A stretch of 64,000 bases of DNA, from NCBI RefSeq assembly GCF_000499845.2, contig NC_023755.2, forward strand, positions 3,276,087 to 3,340,086, given 5' to 3'. Every line of letters starts with the position of its first letter. Position 1 is the stretch's first letter. The notes below the pieces were generated by a model. That model searched no databases. It saw nothing but the letters and a program-made list of their open reading frames with translations, and was not told the DNA's origin. Position numbers and translations under genes: made by a program. The DNA is from Phaseolus vulgaris (taxonomy: Eukaryota > Streptophyta > Magnoliopsida > Fabales > Fabaceae). This document shows positions 45,031 to 58,700 of the stretch, one piece after another.

Positions 45031-46314
45031 TTCATCACTTTCTTCACTGCCTCTTTCTGTGCTCTGTAATGTCATTTCTCTGCATTTTCATTTTCATATT
45101 TATTTCTCTTGCTTTATGCCAAAAAATTCCATTATTGTATGACCAACTTTAGTTAAACCCATTGTGCGACTCCCAAAAATAAAATAAATATTTATTATTA
45201 AATTGAGCTAGACACGTAAGAAAAAACCTCACTCCTATCTTAGACATATTATAATATATTATGCTACTCCTCTAACAAATTTATAATCATCAACCGTGGT
45301 TAACATATTAGGTTTCCTCTAGTTTGAAGTGTGAAACCGCAATCAAAAGGATCCAAAAGTCTTTAATTTTAATTGATTATCAATTTTTTAGATTGATTTT
45401 TTATTTTTCTTTGGATCGATTTAATTCTTAACACCCCTAGATTAAACCTTCAAATTATAATTTCAATTCATCATTATTATCCATATCAACTTTTATTAAA
45501 GGTAACATTGTGGAACGTTATGTTAATCATCATTTTTCCCCCATAAAGCTCATTTGTTTTTAATGTCCACTCTATATTTCAACCATTATTGCCTAGAATG
45601 AAGTGCATTAATCATACTAAACGTAAATAAGAAAATTACATGTGATTAAGGATGTGATACATATGTATATACTCATTTGTGTCCGAATACCCAATTTAGA
45701 AAATTGGATACTATCTACATATACATATTGACACTCATGTACATATTCATACTCACGCTCATGTCAAGTTAATATTGAGTTTATGTTAAAATCGAAATGA
45801 GTTAGAATAATGCCACAATATCTACATATACATATTTATTTGTCATTTTATTTGTCATTCTTAGTAAAAAAAATTGAGTAATAAAATTAATTAAAAAAAC
45901 ATTAGAAAATGCAACAAAGTAAACATTAAAATTTAATTAAATAATCTTGAAGAAACATCTAAATGTTTTACAATACTAATCACTCAAAAATAATTAAGAA
46001 GTAACACCCTTGCATTTTTTCTTTTCACCCTTTATTCTAATATCCGGATTAACTAATATTTTTATTCTCTTTTCTTCATCATTATTTAGATTTTTCAAAA
46101 TAAAATCTCCTTTCCTGTAACACTTAATTTAGGGTATTTTCTCTCTCTTTTTTTTCCGAAACAATTGAATTAAAATACAATGCTATTAAAGTATATATAT
46201 ACATGATTACTTTGATGCACATTTATACTTAAATTTTTTAGAGTCTTTTTCTGGAAGATAAAAAAAAGATATTATTAAGGTGTTTTGTTATCCGGCATAA
46301 TAGGAGTTTATTCG
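45031..46314. other. duplicated 3' flank of the beta-glucosidase gene
   Basis: Matches about 33252-34830 with small deletions and shorter microsatellites. Nothing coding. The duplicated flank continues after the copia element at 49303-49690. Confidence 0.75.
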
Positions 46315-46640
46315 TTTTGGATTTTCCTATGTGGGTCTTTGGACCGTTTTCTCTCTTAACCCAATTATTGGGCTTGTATTCTTATTTAAGTGTTTTGTTT
46401 CATAACTGTAAAGACACTTTGAATAATACGTAAAATTCTGTTTTTCAGAATATCACCGCTTTCAGTTTTTCTCAGTACTTCAATCTCTTTGCTTTCATTC
46501 TTTTCTTCTTAGTCAATTCAATCCCCATGGTTTCATTATGGTATTAGAGCGGGACTTGCTCTGCTTCATCGCACTCTGATCTTCTTTCTTTTCCTTGTAT
46601 TTTTTTTTTCTACATCTTGTTTTCGGTTTCTTTTTTATCA

Positions 46641-47265
46641 ATGGATTTGTCTTCGAATCCATCAAGTGCATACTATCTGCATATGGGAGAAAACCCAGGA
46701 ACGATGCTCATCAAAATGCAACTTGACGGAAACAATTATCACACTTGGACTAGGACCATGAAGAGAGCTCTCCTCTCCATGAAGAAATTAAAGTTTGTGA
46801 ATGGAGATCTCTTTGAACCAACACAAGATGATGAGTTGCATGAAGCAAGGGAACGCTGTAATGTCATGGTCATATCGTGGATTATGCGAACCTTGAGTGC
46901 TCAAATCGCTCAAGCACCGTCTACATAGATAATGCCAAATGTCTACATAGATAATGCCAAAGATCTATGGGAAGAATTGATAGAAAGATTCTCCAAGAGT
47001 AACCATTTTTCATATCCCATCTTCTACCGGAAGTGAATTCAATCAAACAGGTCTTGTGGGAAGAACTAGATTCTTTGTGGCTCATACCTGTTTGCACATG
47101 CAATAACAAATATTTTTTCAAACTTTCCAGAGTCATTCTTGAATGGAGAGAATTAGAAAGAGTCATGTGTTTTCTGAAGGATCTTGGTGAAGTGTATAAC
47201 AATGTAAAGACACATATTCTTCTTCTTGATAGATGGACAAGTTTGCAATGCCATACATCAACTTG
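46641..47265 (+). pseudogene. copia gag fragment
   Basis: MDLSSNPSSAYYLHMGENPG at 46641 starts a typical copia gag: LDGNNYHTWTRTMKRALLS, FVNGDLFEPT and VISWIMRTLSAQIA. After a duplicated ACATAGATAATGCCAAA stretch near 46925 that brings a stop, the gag continues in other frames (KDLWEELIERFSKS, GEVYNNVKTHILLL) to about 47265. Confidence 0.75.
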
Positions 47266-48165
47266 AACAGGTTCTTGGTCTGCATGGATAGAACAAAATT
47301 TTCCTTTGTTGCACATTGAATCTCGTACAAACCATTATGAATCTTAGCTTGTCCAATCATCCTGAATGTACTCATTTCTTGTATATCACATGTATCACGA
47401 GAGAAAGTGAGCTTGTAGTTTAAAGAAGATGCAAGACTATGTACATAAAGAATGTTTAGAGTAAATTCTAGTATATACAAAACATTGTGTATCATGAATT
47501 CTCTTGACAAAAAGAAAATTCTTGCACATCTTCCTATAACATAAGTATTATTAGGTAATCGTATTCTTATTGACTTTATCTTATGTTGACTTGGGAAAAG
47601 AGTAAGATCACATGAAACATGGTTTGTGGCACTAGTGTCCAATCCAAAATTTTGTGCATACTTTACCTTTCTCATAAGTTTGAACAAATGATTCATTACC
47701 TTTCTCAAAAGTTTGAATAGAGGATTCACCATTTGATTTTTCTTTGTCGTTGAGAATTGAAAAATATCAACTATTTTCTGCAATTGTTTAGTGCTCAACA
47801 AATTCACAGTTTGATCATTAGTATACTTATCTTGAGGTGATTTCTTTTTAGCAACTTCTTCCACCCTTCCCACTACATTGGCGGCATAATTGTTCCTCTG
47901 TTGTTTCATCCACGGGAGATAATCCATGCTTGGAATATCATTCATCTGTTGTATGATTCATTTTATTGCATTATGAACATTGCTTACCATAGTTTTTACC
48001 TCTTTCTCTTCCATAATTCTTTCATCCAGTATTACCACCATTTCGATGTTTGGACTTTTGTGTTTGTTGGCTTGCGTTATTGATCAAAACCTTTGTTTCT
48101 AAAACCGATGCTTCATGGAACTGTTTCTCTTGTCTTTCTTGCTGTAAAATTAAAGAGAAAAGTCT
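47266..48165 (-). pseudogene. inverted copia gag-end/protease/GAG-pre-integrase block
   Basis: The coding direction here is the minus strand, opposite to the flanking gag and RT pieces. Minus-strand 47945-47163 gives the gag tail (YLPWMKQQRNNYAANV), protease (GLDTSATNHVSCDLTLFPSQ), then FMIHNVLYILEFTLNILYVH and GAG-pre-integrase (MIGQAKIHNGLYEIQ). These are the domains expected between gag and integrase, so this looks like an inversion inside the element. A nested fragment of a second copia in opposite orientation is the alternative. Confidence 0.65.
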
Positions 48166-48167
48166 AT

Positions 48168-49101
48168 CATTGCTCTTTTTATTTATGTTGACAATATTGT
48201 TTTAGTTGGAACAACATTAATGACATTATCACTGTAAATGAATCTTTAAATGCAACTTTTTGTATTAAAGACCTAGGAAAGTTGAAGTATTTTCTAGGAC
48301 TAGAGATTGCTCGTTCACAGAAAGGAATCCATATTTGTCAAAGGAAATATGCTTTCAACATTTTGAAAGATACTGACATGCTTGGAGCTAAACCAATCGT
48401 GACACCCATGCAAAAACAAAGTTATAGGTTGTTCAACCAAGAAGATGAAATACATGATATCACTACCTATAGAAAGACAATTGGACGCTTGTTATATCTA
48501 GTTAACACGCAAGCAGATATATATGCTTTACCGTGCAGTTCCTCAGTTAGTATGTTCAGAGGCCATCTACGTATCATCATCAAGCCATGCAACGAGTTCT
48601 TCGATACATCAAAACATCTCTTGCTCAGGGTATCTTTTATCCCAAGTCTTCTACTTTACATTTTGAAGGCTTTCAATGACTCAGACTGACCCTCATGCTC
48701 CATGACTAGATGATCCACGACTAGGTTCTGCATATTTTTGGGAGAATCGTTGATCTCTTGAAAAACCAAAAAATAAGACACTCTCTAAATCTTCTTCAAA
48801 GGCAGAGTATTGTGCTCTTGCTTCTACATTATGTGAAATACAATGGATTTCCTATTTGCTAGAAGATTTTGAAATCACCACCACAAGTGTTGCTAACCTA
48901 TCCTGTGATAACCAGTCAACAACACATTGCACACAATATCAGTTTTTACGATCGAATGAAACACATTGATATTGAATGCCACATGGTTCGTGAAAGATTG
49001 CAACAAGGTCTCTTCCATCTTCTACCCATTAGATCTTTTGAGCATACTGCAAATCTGTTTACCAAGGCTCTCGACAAAGAAGTTTTTAACTTGAGGGAGG
49101 A
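48168..49101 (+). pseudogene. copia reverse transcriptase end and RNase H fragment
   Basis: Starts at the polymerase YVDD region, here FIYVDNIVLVG (about 48178). It continues KYFLGLEIARSQKGIHICQ (48282 on), ITTYRKTIGRLLYLV, and broken RNase H ending HIDIECHMVRERLQQG and ANLFTKALDKEVFN. The second catalytic Asp of YVDD is Asn. Several frameshifts. Confidence 0.75.
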
Positions 49102-49302
49102 TTTTGGATTTTCTTTTGTGGACCTTTAGGTCGTTTTCTCTCTTGACTCAATTATTGGATATGTATTCTTATTTAAGTGTTATGTTTCATAACTGTAAAG
49201 GCACTTTAAATAATACATAAAATTCTGTTTTCCAGAATATCACACCGCTTCATATGTATTAATTATTTTTTTCTTAATCAATCCAATCCCATTGATTCAT
49301 TA

Positions 49303-50727
49303 ATTCAAGACGATCGAAAATAAAGAAGAAAAGATTTTGAGAAAAGCTAGTTGTTTGAGTTGAATGCACTCATAACAAGAGTGAGTCAAAAGTTTGAAAA
49401 AAACTATTAAAAAAAAATCAATTTTATTCAAAAGAATACATTAGAAGAATATAAATAATATGATATTACAAAATAGGGTGTTAGTGAATATTGAAAAACT
49501 TCTTTTTGAAAACGTTTTTCCGAAGATAATCAGTTTAGACAATTAAAATTAAGATTTTATACTCAAACAATTGAACATAAGTTAATTTATATATGAGCAA
49601 CAAAGTTAAAATTTTCGATAAGGAAGAAATTTGTGAATCCATCCTTTCAAGATTTTACTCAATTAGAGATTAAAGTTATAAGAATTAAACAAATAAAATT
49701 AAAAAATATTAAAAATCTGATAGATAAGTGAAAAAATAACATTTAAATATCTGGATTAATAATAGTGAGACGGATATAAATATTGTAGAAATTAAAACAT
49801 GATTTCTTGATATGTTCAAAATTGTTACATATAAAAATAACAATAAATATACATTAAACTTCATATATACTTTTACCGTCTGTTATCAGCTGGATGATTA
49901 AATCTTTCCCATCTGTTTTCCATCCTCTTTATGTACAAAATTCTTCAACTTTCAAGTGAATATTCAATATTTAATTGTGATTAATATAATAATAAAGATA
50001 TACATTATTTTCATATAACATGTTTATTTATAAATTTTATAATAAATTTTATTATTAATACACCGTATTTAATATATATCATAATAAAAATATATTAACC
50101 GATTAGACGAAATCTATTACTTAATATTAGTTGAAAATAAAAAATGATTTAACTAAAAGAAAATATGAAATACAGGGATGAAGTAATTACTTCTAGGATT
50201 TATTGATGTCTTATTTTATTTATTAAAAATACACTTTACGGCCATTCAGTAAATTTAAAATTATGGGGGGATCTCTAAGATTACGAGTCGTGTCACTAAA
50301 AATATATAATAAAATCTTATATCATTGGTTTGAATATAAAAACAACTTTTTTATATGGGGGCATGAAACAGCATGCAATAACTTGGTTTTATTTTTTGTA
50401 GTGAAAAGCTTGCAAGAATAATTAAATAAATAAAAAAGTAAGTTGCTTCTACGCACATCATACACTAAAATAACTTCACCAAACGAATATCCTAAAAGTA
50501 TATATACACATGAGTACAGAGATGGGGCCACAAATCACTTTCTGTAGTGCCAAGTTGATAACTTTTCAATAATGACTCAACCCCTTTAAGCCAACCAGAT
50601 CATTCTCACCAAAAACCATCACCAAGGTTTGGTATTTCACTCCAATTTCAACCCTTTTGAACAACATGGTCTCATGAACCATGTCTGAAAAATGAATGAA
50701 AATAGAGAAGCAAATTTACCACTTTGA
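49303..50727. other. duplicated flank, then intergenic DNA
   Basis: 49303-49690 continues the match to 34830-35160 of the intact locus. The rest is AT-rich and includes the 3' UTR and terminator region of the minus-strand transporter gene. No other gene seen. Confidence 0.6.
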
Positions 50728-53281
50728 TTAGGTCCTTGTATACCTCCTGAATCCCCTTGGTGTTGGAACCACATCACGCCCAGTTTTTAACAAGTCTTGG
50801 CGATCCTTAATTGTTTTATCAAACAATCTTTTGTCAGAAGCCTCAGCATAGCATACATAGTAACAGCTCACACAGGCATGAGGCACTGCCATGGCAATCC
50901 TTGTCTGCAGAGTCAAAAAGTTGAATATGTTAATTAATAACACCACTTTCTCACATGTTAATTATTCATTTGTGAACACTACTACCAATAATCATATAAT
51001 AATAAGAGTAATAGGAAAGTGGTAAGATAAGGGGTACCAACCAAAAGGTATCCAATGAAGAATGTGAGGAGGGATAAGGTAGCTGTGAAAGTTTGGTGTA
51101 CTTTATGGGTCCAAGCAGCTACAACAATGACACAAATAGAGCCGCTGCAAACTCCTGTGAGGAAGCAAATTGAGCTGGTTATATCAGAGTCTACAATTGC
51201 CACCATGTCTTCCTTCTCAAAGAGGGCCCAAGTGTCTCTGGATGCCCTCACAAACCCTTTTCCATATGCTGCTATCTGTTAAGATTAATTAAAATAAGTT
51301 AAACCACTTTGTTAAATATCTGGTCTTGAACTATGCATTAATCCTGCTGATTGTACAGTCAAATAAAGTTGGAGCAAGGACCACTCTGAGAAGCAGAAGC
51401 AGTCAGATGGTGATTGCTCAGTAATAACTTCAGAACAAGAGAAGTGGGCACTATACAAATTTTAAACTTGGTAGGGACCATATGATGATAAAAGAATCCA
51501 AAGGGTATCAGACAAACACATAAAAGTTATCAAGCTTACAGATAAATCTTACTTTGAAACAACTAACCAATAAAATATAATAAAGGCCTATTTGTTAGAG
51601 AGCCTGAAAGAGAGAAAAATAAGAAAAAGAAATGAAATGAGTTTTCTATTGTAGAAGTTCTTATTGAGAAGCATGTCCAAGCAAATCCTTGACTTTTAAC
51701 CATAAAAACATGTTGATTGAAGGCTAAATAGGGAAAACTCAATTTTAACAAAACTAGAAGACTGAATTTCATAAGATGCAGTTGCAATGTTACCTGTACA
51801 TATGCCCAGCTATTGCCATTTCTGAAAATGGAGTCCATGACTCTTAAACAACAACGAGCACAGCAGAACATGAATTCATCTTCTCCCTCGAGCAGATTCA
51901 GTCCCCGAGCAACAATTCGCAGGGCTTCAATTGCAGGCACAAAGAGAGACCCCAAACAAGCACTTCCAAGATTCCGTGTCAGAGCTCTCAGAAAACAAAA
52001 TTGGGTGCTAGATTGCATTCCTCTGAGGTAATACAAGGCAATAACCCTACTAACAGTGATGTTAACCACATTCCTCATGACCTCAGTAGTCCAAGCCAAA
52101 CTCAGCACCAATGCAATGATGGTTAAAGGAGGAAAATAGAAGTTCAATGCTCCAATCACTGCTAAAATCCAGAGAGAGATCCACAAGAATCCAACCCCAA
52201 GCACATGATACGTGGGTTTGTTCAGATCAGGGAATTTGGACACAGGTTGAAGAGACAGACTCAAGACCTTGCAACAAAACTTAATTCTGTGACTAACCCA
52301 ACAAGCATATAAGCCATTGCCAATTGCAAAAGCAATGAAACACACTCCAACACCATCCGTGGCAGGCTTTTGGAAGCAAATGAGGAGAACCCCAGCAGCC
52401 AGAGAGATCACAAAAGTAAACCAAAGAATGAAATGAAGCATCAAAGTGGGCCATTTCCTGATCGACCCTTGCCAAATAAATGCAAGGATTATGCTCATAA
52501 AAGCTGAAGCCTCCACTTGGGGAAGAAAATACTTCAACACGTCTTTCTCTTTCCTCCTGGTAGATTCCGATTCTTGGATAAGCCCTTGAACTCCCCTGAA
52601 CACAAGAAAACACACCAGCGCAACGGCTAAAAACATGTGGAGAACAAAGAGAAACAAGGATATTCTGTTGGTATATTTTCTCGAATTCAGACTCGCTGCT
52701 GGTTGGGGTTGCTGTTAAAAAAGGTAATAGAATAATACCCATTAAGATTGTAACATTCAAAACTTCACAGAAATAACAACAAACACAAGACATACAAAAT
52801 ACTGCAAATTCAAGGAACCCATCACAATCTTTAGCAAAAAAACTGCAAATTGACTTGAACAAGGCATTCCATTCCTCTACACAGAAAGAAAAAGAAAAGT
52901 ACCTGTAGTGGGGTTGGAGTGGAGCGCGTGTGAGTGTGAGGATGTTGAGATTGAGCAGGAGAAGGAGTTGCAACTCTGGTGGCACTATTGATCACAATTC
53001 TCAAAGGGTTAGTGGGGTTCAACCTGTGGAAACCTGAGAGATGAGATTCCTCATGATCATCCACAACATCATTGCTCTGAACCTTTCTCTCTTCTTCAAC
53101 ACCCACTTCCCCTTTCTCCAAGTCTTCCTCCTTCTTTGCTCCACCTATAGTTTCATTCTCTTTCTCAACCACCACCTACCACGCCAAAAACAAAAGAAAG
53201 ATCAAAACTTGACACAAAAATAGCAACCCCTTTGAACACATAGAGCTGAAACCATCAACTTACAGGGTCTCCGGCACCCAT
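50728..53281 (-). CDS. choline-transporter-like (CTL/SLC44 family) membrane protein
   Basis: Five minus-strand coding exons: 53281-53264, 53175-52903, 52711-51794, 51275-51042 and 50904-50728, all GT-AG, in frame, 539 residues. The first exon is only 18 bp (MGAGDP). About 100 hydrophilic, acidic N-terminal residues (VVVEKENETIGGAKKEEDLE) precede a polytopic membrane domain of about ten hydrophobic helices. The family signature is near the end: ARCCLRVMDSIFRNGNSWAY, then GYLLTRIAMAVPHACVSCYY. Animal relatives move choline or ethanolamine across plasma membranes; in plants CTL-type proteins affect vesicle trafficking and sieve-plate formation. Substrate unproven. The tail FRRYTRT is short. A charged N-terminus and CTL length fit the plant 'plasma-membrane choline transporter' group. 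Confidence 0.9.
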
Positions 53282-55515
53282 TGGTGGCGGCGGCGACGGC
53301 GGTGTTCCGGTGTCTCTGCTGAGTTCAGAAACGAATGTTGGTAGAGAGATGACGTTAGTGGCTTGAACTGTTATATTTTATTTTGATTTGGACTTTTTTT
53401 ACCATGCCTTTGCCTTCCTTAGAAAGTATCTTTGATGTTGGAACCACGACTTGCCTTGCGAACTCACTCAAACATGCGACAACAGCGCGTGGCGCTCACG
53501 CCGCCGTCACGTGTCAGAAGAAAACACAGCACGTGGAAATGGGTTCCTGAAACTCGAATATTTTATCAGACATGAAAGGAAAATGTAAATCTTTGTGTAT
53601 CATCATGCTTCTTCCTCAATAGTATATTGGTCCATCAACATTTTTTTTAAACCATAGTTTTCTTAATATTTTTTCTTTTGTCACTAAAAAATAATTTTAA
53701 ATCTATTTTAATTTTATAAAATTAACTTATAAATTAAATTTTATATATTATAAAATATTTTTATCTATAATTAAATTATGTGAATCTTTAATACATATTT
53801 TCACATTAAATTATTTCAAAAAATAGATTTTAAAATTTTATAATGAATCAGAAAATTCTTAAATTTAAGTTGAATAATTCGTATTTGAAATTATATATTT
53901 ATAAATATGATATAATAAAATATACTTCAAATTTAATTTAATTTATAAAATAAAATTTACATCAATAATATCCTATAATATCTTATAACACATCTGAAAC
54001 ATTTGTAACTCCGTTTTTCTCGTGCTTGACACATTTTTATATCAAAGCACGTGGGCCTTTCTCGTGCACAATAAAATTAAACTAAAAGTGAAAAAAAAAA
54101 TGTTATTCTCCAATGATGGTATTATTGTTCTTGTTGGAAAATATCAGTAACCTTATATTTATTTTAGTCGTAAGAAAAATAAAATAAAAATAATAAAGAA
54201 AGAATCATTGGTAGAATGATATAGAAAAATGTTTCATATCTAATGAGAGAGAATTAGTAAGAAAAAAAATATTATTTATATTCTGTGGGTGTTGGGATGC
54301 ATCGTTTTCTAAGTATCTATGTTACATATATTTACTTTTAACTTGTTCAGCATTAATGAACTTCGAAGGGTTAACTCTTTTAGAATATAACTTTAATTGT
54401 CTCATTATGTATAACATATAATAATAAATAATTTATAGTTATTAAAGAAAAATATATTTTTTTTAAAAATTTCTTACTTTTTTTCTCTTGGTATTTTGGG
54501 TTTGGGGTTTCAAAGGATAAGTAGACAATATATTCTCAAAGTTTTTAATCTTGTTTTGTATTTTACAATTCTTTAAAAATATAAATTCCTAGACCTTGGT
54601 ATTTTAATCTTGTAGTGAAAAAAAATTCCTAGCATTTTAAAAATATTTCAAACCCTCATTTAATATGTCCTAATTGACCAACTCTATACCTTTGTCCATT
54701 GGGACTACCTAACAAAAGGCCTCCCCAAATTTCTTTTTCAACCGCACCTCAAAAACCAAGTCTTAGTTTACCATCCCCTCTTTTCCCCTTACATTTATCT
54801 AAACACAACCTATGATTGTTCCTCTTTTACTATCTCTAGACCTTAGTTTACTCTCCCCTCTCTTCTCATCATATTGATCCAAACACAACCTTTTAGTGTT
54901 ATCTAAACATGATTGCTCCTCTTCGATTATCTCTAGACCTTAGTCTTGAAAAATTCATTCTCGAAGAACATCACATAATGTTAGTCCTAACCAGATAATT
55001 TATCACCAACCTGCCTATTGATTGACGTTATATCTTTGATGGACAACACTTCATGAGGACAATGACCAACATTGAAGAAACGATTTATTAGTAGCCAGGA
55101 GTATATTCCTTAACTCTAATGGAGTTTAATCATCTAACACAAAATATGTGGCATTTCTTGAAAATTGGAATTTATTTTTGAGTTGAGATTGGGCATATAA
55201 TGGATGATAATTTCATTGTTTTAATGGAATCTAAAGTTTTGATAGTAAAATTTTCATTGTTTTGATAGAACCTAATATTTTGGTTGAGCTATTTAAAATT
55301 ACAATGTGATCCAATCAAAACCCAACACAAATAATAAGACAAAATCAAGTAAACTATGCAATACAATATATTGATTTTACCAATTTATTAGTTAAAATGT
55401 GTAATAAAAGAAAAATGAAATTTGAATTAAGTTATATTTCATAAATAAATATTCAAAATTTTAAAAGTTTATTATAAATACAATATCATGTTATACAGAA
55501 TGTTTTTAATTAGAT
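53282..55515. other. intergenic DNA between the CTL gene and a copia element
   Basis: The first few hundred bases are the CTL promoter and 5' UTR, with ACGT-core wording (CACGTGTCAG near 53508 and GCACGTGG near 53529). The rest is AT-rich with no gene or resolved repeat. Confidence 0.5.
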
Positions 55516-55703
55516 TGTTAATGATACCATACATCCTTTATTACGTAACCATCTTCTCTTTTGTATAAATATCTTTTTTGTATGATATAATATTCACATA
55601 ATAAAGATATATCTCTTTCTTTAGTTTCTCTCTTGCCCTTTCTCTCTCTATCCACTCATATCTCTCACATAGTATCACGAGTTTGTGAAAATTTTCTTTC
55701 ACA

Positions 55704-58700
55704 ATGTCTTTTTCTTCCTCCTTTGCCTCTGCCCAAACCACCTCTTCTTCATCCACTTTCAACTCTTCCACACAACCCCACACTTTCTCTACTCCTTTGA
55801 CTTTCAAACTTAATTGTGAGAACTTTCTTCTGTGGCACCAACAAATTCTTGTCCAAGTTAAAGGCCTTGATCTTCTTCGGTTCTTGGAATCCTCTTCTAC
55901 GCCTCCACAATATCTCTCCACTAACTCTGCCACTATCAATCCTGCATATTTTATGCACAAGCAACAAATAATCCTTTTGTTGCTTGGCTTCTTGTGTCAA
56001 TGTATAACTCTATGCTCACCTAGATGGTCGACCTGCACACTACACATCTCATATGGGATAAGTTGAACTTTTACTATGCCTCACACACTTGTGCCAAAGT
56101 TCGTCAATTCAAGCTTCATCTTAAATCCCATAAATGTGATCGTTCAATCTTAACATACATTCTAGACATCAAAAGAGTGGTAGATTCTCTTGCTGCAACT
56201 AGTTCTCCAATCTCCTCTGAAGATCATATTGACGCCATCCTCGATGGTTTTTCGGAGGAATACGACAACTTCATCACCTCTATCACTTTGCAGCTCGATC
56301 CATATACCGTTGAAGATATTGAGTCTCTTCTTTTGGTTCAAGAAGATCGTTCAAAAAACATGTTTCTTGATCCTTCTCCTGCACAAACCAATCTTGCCTC
56401 TACCAATTGGTTTCATTCATCGTCATAAAAAATGTATTACATGCAAAAGACAAAATTTCTCTCGCCCTTCCAATAACAATTCTTGGAGTGCTTTTGTCTC
56501 TTCTTCATCTCAACAATCATGTGTTTAGTGTCAATTGTGCTTCAAGTTTGGACATACTGCGTTAACCTACTGGCCAAGGTCTGATCTTGGACTTTCTTCT
56601 ACTAACACTTCATTTTTTTAGCCCACTCCTAATGACCCTGAACCATCCATTTTGGGCATTCCTTCCACGGTTAGCGATCCTCTTGGGTACCCGGATACTG
56701 GCGTTACTCATCACATAACACACAATTTTGTTGTTTTCTCTAAGAAACGAAATTACAGTGGTACTGATAATGTCCAACTTGGTAATGACTAAGGTATGTC
56801 TATTCACAATGTTGGTTATGGTTCTCTTTGCAATATTTCTTCCAATCATTTCTTCATTCTTAATAATCTTTTACATGTTTCATCAATTAACAAAAATCTT
56901 TTGAGTGTTTCTCAGTTTGCTCGCGACAATGAGGTTTTCTTTGAATTCTTCCCTAACCATGGCTATGTAAAAAATCAGGTTACAAAGGAGATCATACTCC
57001 AAGGATGAATACATGATGGTCTTTATGTGTTTTCCCACTTTAGAACGTACTTTATATCTGTATGTTTATACTATTGTAAATACTTATGAACTTTGAAATA
57101 TACGCCTTGAACATGCGTTTAAATTGTGTCTTTTATAATTCAAATTATTCTTTTTGTGATTCTTGTGTTATAGTTAAGGTTCATTAACTTCCTTTTACAC
57201 ACTCACACACTGATTATTTTGCTCCGCTACAATTGGTATTTGTTGATATTTGTAGTATTTCCCATGTTGCATCCACACATCTTTGTAATATGTTGCCTTT
57301 GTTGACGCTTTTTCTAGGTATACGTGGTTATATGTCATCTCGCACAAATCGCAAGCTACCTCTATATTCTTACAATTCAAAACGCTTGCAGAAAACCAAA
57401 CATGCCATTTGTTCAAAACTCTTCAAAGTAATAATGCAAAAGATTTTTTGTCTTTGTCCGAAGTTTTAAACACGTAAGATATTTCTCATAGACTCACTTG
57501 TCCACACACTCACAAGTAGAATGACTCCATTGAACACAAACATCACCACATTGTAGACACTAGTTTGGCCTTTCTCACTACCTTTTCTTTTCCTCTTAAG
57601 TTTAGGGGTGAACCTTTTTCTTGTGCAATTTATATTATCAACATCTTACCTACTCCATTTTTAAAAAATCTTAGTCCCTATGAAAAGCTATTCTCTCATA
57701 AACCTGATTGTAATTTTATAAAGATTTTCTATGTGGTTGTTATCCTTTTCTTCACCCATATAATCAACATAAGTTTGATTTTAGATCTTCAATATGCTTG
57801 TTTCTTGGTTATGATCCTCATCGCAAAGGTTATCTTTGTTTAACTGCTTCTGGTAAGAGTGTTTTCTCTCGTCATGTTATTTGTAATGAGTTTATTTTTC
57901 CTTACTCTATGCCTAACAATCCTTTCAAGTTTTCTGATAATACAGATATTGTGCCTAACCTTTCATCATCACCCCTTATTATTGTCTCCTTTTCTCTTGC
58001 ATCATTTTCTTATGACAACTCTACTAAGTCATTGCTCTTATTTCCAACTGCATCACCACCCTCTACTTCAACAATAATAGAAACTCAAGATCTTAATATT
58101 GATCCTACGATAACCCTCACTAAGGACAAAAATTATAAACCCAAAGTTTTTCACTCTTTTTTTTACCAACAACACTTTTGAACCCTCCACTTACAGGCAA
58201 ACTATGGCTCATCCTCATTGGCTTCATGCAATGCAAGTTGAGTATGACGCACTTATGCACAACAATACCTGAACTTTAAGTTCACTGCCTTTTGACGCTA
58301 ATGTTGTAGGGTGTACATGGGTCTTCAAATAGAAGTATAATGCAAATGGCTTGCTTTAAAGATACAAGCCAAAATTTGTAGCTAAAGGGTTTCATCAATG
58401 TGAGGGACATGATTTTACATATACTTTCAGTCATGTTATCAAACCAACTACCATTCGCTTAGTGCTCACCATTGTTTTGTCTTCTCGCTGGCTTATCCAT
58501 CAGATAGACATCAACAACACATTCCTTCATGGTGATCTGGATTCACCTATCTATATGCAACAACCTTCAGGGTTTACAAACTCTGATACCTCTCTTATTT
58601 GTCATCTAAACAAAGCAATACATGTCTTCAAGCAAGTTCCTCGCTCCTGGTTTCATAAATTCTTCAACACTCTTCTTCAAATGGGATTCTCCTATTCTAA

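Larger units (their letters stand above)
46315..49302 (+). mobile_element. rearranged Ty1/copia element with an inverted internal block
   Basis: The LTRs are about 46315-46538 and 49102-49302, clearly diverged from each other. TSD ATTCG/ATTCA at 46310-46314 and 49303-49307 (4 of 5). The primer-binding site TGGTATTAGAGC is at 46539-46550 and the polypurine tract GAGGGAGGA just before 49102. It sits inside the duplicated flank; the intact locus has no insertion at the corresponding site (about 34822). Its ends are not canonical TG...CA, so limits may be off by a few bases. Integrase and most of reverse transcriptase are missing. Confidence 0.75.
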
